NCBI GenBank assembly: GCA_023374045.1
Contig: CM041782.1
Location: 182,052,629 to 182,116,628 of the forward strand
Direction: 5' to 3'
DNA: 64,000 nt
From: Limonium bicolor
Taxonomy: Eukaryota > Streptophyta > Magnoliopsida > Caryophyllales > Plumbaginaceae
A model generated the notes under the pieces. That model saw only the letters and a list, made by a program, of their open reading frames with translations, was not told the DNA's origin and did not search any database. Positions 57,847 to 64,000 of the stretch are shown one piece after another (the first letter of the stretch is position 1; each line of letters begins with the position of its first letter). Both the position numbers and the translations under genes were made by a program.

Positions 57847-57976
57847 CGCCCAAGTCGAGGACGCACGAGCCTTTGTCTTCGGACCGGTGACATGGGGAGA
57901 GCAGAGTGTTTTGTATTCTGCTGGCCCATGGTGACGAGGACGAACGAGCCATTGTCTACGGACCGGTGACATGGGA
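57847..57976 (+). repeat. Two-copy direct repeat in the LARD interior
   Basis: Two approximately 50-bp copies share GAGGACG(C/A)ACGAGCC, TTGTCT(T/A)CGGACC and GGTGACATGGG. They are separated by GAGAGCAGAGTGTTTTGTAT. Confidence 0.85.
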
Positions 57977-58203
57977 GAATGTTGGAAAATTATGTGATTG
58001 TTTTAATCATCAAAAGAAACAAAAGAATTTTGAGTGCTATACATGCTTAAGCATGTTGTGTGATATTTAAGTATAAGCATATGGTGGATCTAATGATCCA
58101 ATGAGTTTAAGTATACATAAGTATGATCTATATGATCTATGGAATGAGGTAAGACATGTATTCTAATAAGATAAGATGCATGGGAACTTTGGGGACAAAG
58201 TTC

Positions 58204-58219
58204 TTTTAAGGGGGGTAGA
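58204..58219 (+). other. 3' polypurine tract of the LARD-like element
   Basis: TTTTAAGGGGGGTAGA is followed by T and the LTR start TGAAATACCCC. The preceding GGGGACAAAGTTC resembles the GGGGACGAAATTC usually found before the tract in Tekay/Del chromoviruses, which supports the lineage call. Confidence 0.9.
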
Positions 58220-60933
58220 TTGAAATACCCCAAACCTAAGTATGCTAAGTAAACATCAAATTATGAAGTGGTAAGGCTAAAATATTCCTTAGAGAGATTG
58301 GTAGACAATTTAAACCAAAGAAAACACAAGAAAATGCCTTAAGGGCAATTTAGGCAAAAATGTGCTCTAAGCTTGGAGTGACTTTGATTAGCTCTCAAAT
58401 ACCATTATAAGACTTTATTAATATGCTAATGGACATTTTAAACCAATTATAAGAGAAAACCAAGCTCAAAAACAAGCTTAAACACAAAATGTGCTTTAAG
58501 ACTCCTTAAAGCACCTTTTTGAGAAATTGTCTTAGAAATGGGTTTTGAGTGGCTAAATGCCTATGATTATATCTTAATCAACATGTGTACTAATTAGTAT
58601 CACATTAGGTAGTCTAAATCAATGGGAAACCAAAAATTTCACGAATATGTGCACTAATTAGTGAATAGTGCCAAATAGTGCCCAAATTAAGCTTAAGTCA
58701 ACCTAAGTCAATTAGTTGGTCAATAAAGACCATGTTAGCCTTATCTAATGAGGGGGCCGGTTTCTAAAGGATGAGTCATTAAAGACTTCATCAAATAAGA
58801 AAAGAAAAGAGAAATAAGGAAAAGGTTATTATTTGCTTTTAAGGTAAATATCTTACATTTTAGCCTATCTTCTCTCCTCTTCTTCATTCATTCTCTTCTT
58901 CCACGGTTTTCTTCATTTTCTTCACCCTCTCAAACCGTGAGAACCAGCTCCATTGTTGCCTCACCTTGCCTTGTCTAAAACTTACTCATTTTAGCTCCAA
59001 ATCAAAACTAAACACATATTATTCTTAGTTAGCTCAAGCTCTAGCTTTCTATCTTTTCAAATCCTTCAAAACTCCATTTTGGTGCCAAGAGAAAACTCCA
59101 TTGATGGAGGAAAGTCAAGTTTGAAGAGCTCTTTTGGTTCTCCATTCATCCAAGGTAATGAAAGTGGAAGAAAAACCAACTTCCCTTCATTTTTTCTACA
59201 TGGCCGAAATTGCCTCTTAAGACACCTTGTTTTATGCCTTGTTCTCTAGCTTGTTTTATTCACCAAGGACTAGTGGAGGTCCTCTTTCATTCAGTGTCCA
59301 AGTCTACTTTGAGACTTCAAAGGTAATCATCCACTTTTATACCTTAGAACACATTTTTAACCTAGGTTTTATTCCTTAAGGTTAGTGTGTTGGTTAGTAC
59401 TCATTGGAGTCATTGAATATTAATTAGAACATTGGCAAAGGAAGTTCAATGGTGGCCGAGATTCATCCATGAAGAAGGTCTAAGGAGGAAGTTAAGATAA
59501 GCTTGGGAAAACAAGGTAAAATGCTTACCTAAGGGTGGTTTAAGTTTTAAGGGATGGTATTTAGATAAGTACCAATGTAGCTTTAAGCTACATTAGGTAA
59601 TGGGTTATATAACCTAGGAAAAGGAATTTAAACAAGCTTGTGAACTTGTGACTAAGGAGCCAATGGGAATGAGTTAGTAATATAAGTTAAAGATGGATTT
59701 TAAGAGCATTATAACTACTATGAGATTGATGGGTGTATTTGCAGGTTGAAAGCTTTTATATGTGGGAAATTCAGTGTTTAAGTTTAAGTCATTTAAGGGC
59801 CTAAGAGCCATGTCATTTAAAAGCCTTAGTGCTATGCAATTTAAGATTATCGCACTATATTGAGTTTATTATGTATGAGTTGATTTGGGTGAGGAAACAA
59901 GATGAGAAAGGACTTGATGTGTGTGAGATGGTTGAATGAGGAAAACAATGCATTTGGGCATGATAATATACTAGAGCTATGGCGAAATTTGAGTAGAAAA
60001 CAAAGTGTTTAAGTGGTAGTGGTGAGTTAAGATGCCCTAGGATTCACTAGGGATCATTAAGAGGAATTTGAGTGGAAATGAGTTAACTAAGTAGTTCTTG
60101 AGGTTTAGAATGACCTAGGAGGGTCTATGAGGAAATTAGAGTTTAGATGGGTGTATTGAACACACCAAAGTCATGGTATGAGAATGGTAGGACTTGTGCA
60201 AAGTTTGGAGGAGAAGGTGTATAACGCTTTAAGGTGATTTAGGTATGAAGTAGGGAATATATCAATGAAAGTTTTTGGGAAGCTTGTGTAATAGTGATGG
60301 CTAGTAGTGGAACAATAAGGTTTTAGTTTAGATGGTAATGAGTGGACTTAGGTGATGGAAGTGAAAATTGAAGGAGAATGTTGTCGAATGTCGAGGAATT
60401 GACTAGGAATGTATAAGAGCGTAAGATCCGGAGAACGGTGAGTAAATTGAGTAAAAGAAATATAGATGTCTAAGGAGGGTGTAGGAAGGTCAAGGCAAAG
60501 AAGAACAAGGTTAAGGTGCTAAGAGGATGGCAAGAAATGTTTAGGTATGTCCAAGAGTTTAGGAATGATGAGTAATAAATGGAAAAGAGAGGAATTGGTG
60601 CATGGATATGCAAAGTGACTTGAGGAAGTTTTGGTAAGTGAACTGAAGATGGAAAATAATGTTTATGAAGTGCTCAAACTGTTAAGGAGGGAACACTTGG
60701 GTTGGTTGAAGTTTTGGTAAGGTTACAAGTTGGAAATGTAAGGAAATAAGTCCTAAGTGTTAGGAGTTTTAAAAGGATTGAGTGAATGTTTAAGAAGATC
60801 TTTGGAAATTGTTTTGGAGAGTTTGGTGGAAGTTCTAAGGTGAGTTTAAGTGTCTAAATGGTATTAGGACACATGGGGAACTTGTGGAGAAGTTTGGAGT
60901 CAATTGGGAATTTAGAAACAGGGTTCTAGAGCC

Positions 60934-61258
60934 GACCGACCTTAGGGACCGGACTTGCAAGGTCGGTCGAGCTCAGTTTACACTACCGGAAAGAGTTTCT
61001 GGAATCGACCGAACTTGGGGACCGGACTTACAAGTTCGGTCGGGCTTGTCTTTTGTGTACGAATTGAGTCTATGGAATCGACCAAACTTGGGACCGACCT
61101 TGGCAAGGTCAGTCGGGCTTAAATTTTCCACGGGAAAAACTCTCGGGAATGAACCGACCTTGGGGACCGGACTTGCAAGGTCGGTCGGGTAAAATTTCAA
61201 ACGGTAATAAGTTTGGAATGGACCGACCTTGGGTAATGTCGATCGGTAAGGTCGGTCG
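60934..61258 (+). repeat. Five-unit palindrome array in the 3' LTR
   Basis: The units are 35-38 bp with arms GACCGACC/GGTCGGTC, or GACCGAAC/GTTCGGTC in the second unit. This is the more complete version of the 5' LTR array and gives the cleanest view of the approximately 71-bp period. Confidence 0.88.
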
Positions 61259-62490
61259 ACCCTAAAAGATAGAAAAAAAAAAACCCTAAAGAGGTTTAGA
61301 GGTATTAATGGTTCCCCATTAAGAGGGCATTGATGATTAGAGGTATAAAGACCTAAGGGATTAAGTTAAGTATAAACTTAAAGTTTAAGGTTAAGTTGTA
61401 AGAATAAGTTGTAAAACTTAAGAGGTGTTAGGTGGGGAATCATTATGGGTTAAGTGAGTTAATTAAGTTGAATTAAGTTAAGTGATTAATAACCTAAAAC
61501 TGAATCAATGTTTTAGGACTTGAGAGTTTGGACTCCGGAGGAGAGTAAGCAACCAAACGACCAACGGTGAACGGTACAGTTCTTCTTGTGACCTGCTTGC
61601 TAACGAGGTGTCCCTCGGCTTGTGTGCTATTTGTTTTTGTGTGCCCACTAAACAAGATAAGCATGCAACTGGAACATTATGTTTATTGTATTGTTGTGTG
61701 ATGTTTGAAAACTAACACAACTTACCGGGAGAACTTACTAACCACGTTTAGTAAGGAATTGAGTGAGACTAAGGAACGCTCCCTAATATTAGTTTGTTAT
61801 AAACCGAAAGAGGTTAACCAACAAACATTGTCTTGAGACTTCTACTAACTGGAACTTAAGGGGGGGGGAACCCGGGACTGACTCCGGTCATGCTTGCTAA
61901 GGAAAAAGGGGGTCGGTATCTAAAGCAGATCCGACTTCCGTTTAAGGACTTGTCGGACTTTTTGCCTAGGGTCGGTTGCCGGCTCAGCTACATTGGACAT
62001 ACAGTCCAAGGTAGGAGGCATTAAGATGGTGCGGTAGGATCACCTAAATCCTAAATTATAAGTTGTTTATTCAACCAATGGAGTTAATAGCTCATTGGCT
62101 AGGTTGCTTTGACCTACAAAAGTAAACATTGAGATAAGATACAATCATTTCTATTTAAAGAGTGGTTTGTATTCTAAGATTAAGATAAGGTTGAGATAAG
62201 TTGCAACCATTCCTTTTCAAAGGATGGTTTGTATTATAAGACTGAGATAAGCTACATCCATTCCTTTTTAAAGGATGGTTGTTTCTAACTAAGATAAGAC
62301 TAAGATTGAGGTAAGATAAGGATGAACTAAGATTAAGAGGAAACATAACCTAAGGTGTTAAATAATTAACCCTCTAATTAAGGGGACGCATTTAAGTCGT
62401 CCATGGTCTTTGAACTTTGATTGTTCATATTTGGATTGTTGTTTACTGCACTTTCTATTATGTTGTGCATCTAATCAACCTCCATGCTAT

Positions 62491-62592
62491 CTACAATTAG
62501 TCGTCGTAGCCACGTTAGCTTGGGGGCCATGAGAGGATTGTACCAGCATTCGTGCTGACCCCCTTTGGGGGGTTGTTTTTACTACACAGGTG
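62491..62592 (+). other. Conserved LTR three-stem block in the 3' LTR
   Basis: Same order as at 52556. The third hairpin reads GACCCCCTTTGGGGGG, with one extra C and G relative to the 5' LTR, so the stem is lengthened on both sides. CTACACAG/GTGA follows, with AG at 62588-62589. Confidence 0.65.
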
Positions 62593-62892
62593 AACGTCAG
62601 GAGGCGGCCATCGCAAGAGTAAGAAGGGGTACAAGCGTTACGGGTTAAGTGTGGCCTACGAGTTGTGCATGTACACTCGTATGGCAATTTGAGTTAGTAA
62701 GATGTATAGGATGTGAGGGGATTGTAGGAAGGATAGGTATTTGGTTAAGATTTGTATGTACTAATGTTCGGTATATTCTGTCAATCAGACCGTGGCAAGG
62801 TCCTGGAGTGTATTGAATTCCGCTGTGACATTTATATATATGTTGTTAAGTTGCGAAACCACATTTGGATTGAGATGGGGTGTTACAAGGGA

Positions 62893-62980
62893 AGACCAGA
62901 ATAGCTTAAAGGTAGAACCTTGATTATAATCACGTATAACAATGGTTACACAATCACGTATTTAATGCTAATACCAAACC
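62893..62980 (-). mobile_element. 5' LTR of the gag-only Copia element, right part
   Basis: This continues the LTR broken at 48286 and aligns with about 45641-45728 of the 3' LTR (ATAATCACGTATAACAATGG). It ends at ATACCAAACC where a new LTR starts. Confidence 0.8.
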
Positions 62981-64000
62981 TGTGAGCCTCGATTTTAAAC
63001 CCTATCCTATGTTGATTAAAGCTGATTTGGATCTAATCGGGTTTTAGGTCCACTTATAACCTAAGATTAATAACTATGTCTTATAACAATAATTATCAAA
63101 ACCTAAGCTAGCTCACTGGAACCTATTATGAGTCGCCACCTAATTTTAACCTTATCAAATTAGGAAAGGAGTTCAGGTTCGGGGGCTCGATATTCGACTT
63201 ATTTAGGGTTCAAATTACTTTCATTACTACCTATTCCTAGTTTTTCCTCTACTTGGTTTATTTACAGCTTACTACAAAGTCGTTTTTAACCTAAGTGCGT
63301 GCTTCTGTTTTTTTTTTATTTTTTAGCATTTTTTGACATAAAATTAAAGTTAATTTGAAAGCTACCTAAACTAGGGTTTCGGAGGCAGAATTAGGTCAAA
63401 TTTTGCTTACGTCCGTAGCCACGACCCATGTTCGAGACCACACGGACCCCAGTTAACCTAATTATACAGAAGAGTCGAAATTAAAGGAAAACAAAATTTT
63501 GCAAGTCCGGGGCCACGGACAGGATGTCCGTGGGCCCGGACATTATTAGAAAAACCTAAATTTTGAATTTTTAAATCCCACCAGCCGTCCGTGGGCGTCC
63601 GGGCTTACGGACAGGGAGCCGGACCCCGGACATGGCGTCCGTGGTGCAGACCGCCCTCGGACGGCGGCGTTGAGCTGTTCCCGAAGGTGTTTTTGGCTCA
63701 AATTTTATGGGTGTGTAGCCTGAAAGATTCAATGCGTTAGTGATCGAAAGTTCTCAATTTGAATTCGAATTATGCACGAAATTGGTAACAAGTTATTGGA
63801 CAGAAGCTTGAATAAACAGCAATACAGAAGCGTACGAAGGTTAGTTTGAGCCCAAATTTTGAGGCAGGACAGATAATACCGTGGAGAATTAGGGAAGTGG
63901 AGTTTCTACCTGTTTTAAACCTTCGGATTCACAACGTTTCTTCACACCGGGATTCGTCGAGTGCTCCGTTGATGGCAGACCCGAGAGGATTTCGACCAAG
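62981..64000 (+). mobile_element. Ogre/Tat-like LTR, 5' end, running off the window
   Basis: It starts TGTGAGCCTCGATTTT directly after the truncated Copia LTR; AAACC at 62976-62980 is the likely left TSD. GAGTCGCCACCTAATTTT at about 63131 is a phrase I associate with Ogre/Tat LTRs. A palindrome-rich GC segment lies at 63506-63662. The 3' end, PBS and interior are outside the window, so solo or complete status is unknown. Confidence 0.5.
63506..63662 (+). repeat. GTCCGTGG/CCACGGAC palindromes in the Ogre-like LTR
   Basis: GTCCGGGGCCACGGAC and GTCCGTGGGCCCGGAC are near-perfect inverse copies across an 8-bp gap. A second group at about 63589-63662 contains CCGTCCGTGGGCGTCCGG, ACGGACAGGGAGCCGGAC and CCGGACATGGCGTCCGTGG. 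The motif again follows the GTCCGGAC theme. Confidence 0.75.

Larger units (their letters stand above)
52950..58220 (+). other. Non-coding interior of the LARD-like element
   Basis: Starts with AAAG and the PBS TGGTATCAGAGC (52954-52965). The next 5.2 kb has frequent stops in all six frames, A-rich on the plus strand; the few ORFs of 60-127 codons lack motifs. Notable parts are TAAGGGGGG purine tracts at 57056 and 58204, palindromes just after the first one, and a duplicated segment at 57847-57976. A GAACCATTCCTTTTAGGG-type stretch is at about 55100. Decayed pol cannot be excluded by eye but I find none. Confidence 0.75.
48287..62887 (+). mobile_element. Complete LARD-like LTR retrotransposon, 14.6 kb, TSD AGGGA
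   Basis: LTRs of 4663 bp (48287-52949) and 4667 bp (58221-62887) are close to identical, with scattered substitutions and small indels. TGAAATACCCC starts and GGGGTGTTACA ends both. AGGGA is duplicated at 48282-48286 and 62888-62892. The PBS is a perfect initiator-Met type and a polypurine tract precedes the 3' LTR. The 5271-bp interior has no ORF above about 130 codons and no recognisable gag or pol motif. Large LTRs around a long non-coding interior define LARD elements. The termini suggest a Tekay/Del-type chromovirus partner. It looks like the youngest insertion here. Confidence 0.9.
58221..62887 (+). mobile_element. 3' LTR of the LARD-like element
   Basis: It is 4667 bp and collinear with the 5' LTR. 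The array is complete here: units start at 60934, 61007, 61080, 61151 and 61221 (spacing 73, 73, 71, 70). Small differences include GGGGGGGG at 61860 where the 5' LTR has GGGGGCAGTGAGG. Confidence 0.92.

Overview
This window is plant nuclear DNA, almost certainly angiosperm and probably eudicot. It is built almost entirely of nested and broken transposable elements; I found no intact host gene, rRNA or tRNA gene. The organism call rests on element types: long LTRs (4.4-4.7 kb) with Tekay/Del-like termini, a non-autonomous Athila/Tat-type element primed by tRNA-Asp, SIRE/Maximus-type Copia with an env-like third ORF, an RRM-bearing plant L1-type LINE, and CACTA (En/Spm) DNA transposons with a TNP2 gene. 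Every coding frame is broken.

Layout: 1-5702 is a minus-strand 4.4-kb-class LTR cut by the window edge and split by a 1.6-kb Athila/Tat-like solo LTR (2990-4587, TSD ATTAC). 5703-6907 is the 3' end and LTR start of a SIRE-like Copia element. Into that LTR a minus-strand Athila/Tat-type element is inserted (6908-17491, TSD GTGTG). Its left LTR carries a 4.5-kb solo LTR (8363-12824, TSD GGGTA). From about 17640 to 32820 lies a plus-strand SIRE/Maximus Copia (gag, protease, integrase, RT, RNase H, env-like ORF, 3' LTR). It is split in gag/pol by a solo LTR (17893-22414, TSD CGTAA) and in its 3' LTR by another (28218-32581, TSD CCTAG). 32860-35681 is a minus-strand CACTA element with TNP2, itself split by a 0.5-kb solo LTR. 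That CACTA sits in the RT domain of a minus-strand LINE (35682-41700), whose ORF1 is split by a 2.4-kb solo LTR. After a second CACTA end (42196) and a 2.2-kb minus-strand solo LTR (42601-44834) comes a minus-strand gag-only Copia element (45548-48286, resuming 62893). Its 5' LTR was hit by a complete 14.6-kb element with 4.66-kb LTRs and a 5.3-kb interior without ORFs (48287-62887, TSD AGGGA). This has the structure of a LARD (large retrotransposon derivative). An Ogre/Tat-like LTR starts at 62981 and runs off the window.

The most interesting material lies inside the LTRs. (1) LTRs of several families carry an array of about 35-bp imperfect palindromes repeated about every 71 bp. The arm sequence differs between families but stays self-complementary within each. 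(2) The 3' part of the 4.5-kb-class LTRs carries a conserved block of three stem-loops followed by a CAG/GT. With a conserved GGTAT about 0.9-1.3 kb upstream, this could bound a leader intron. (3) Other LTRs carry runs of short hairpins with different stems. (4) The large element has two identical 16-nt polypurine tracts. These are read directly from the sequence; their functions are inference.
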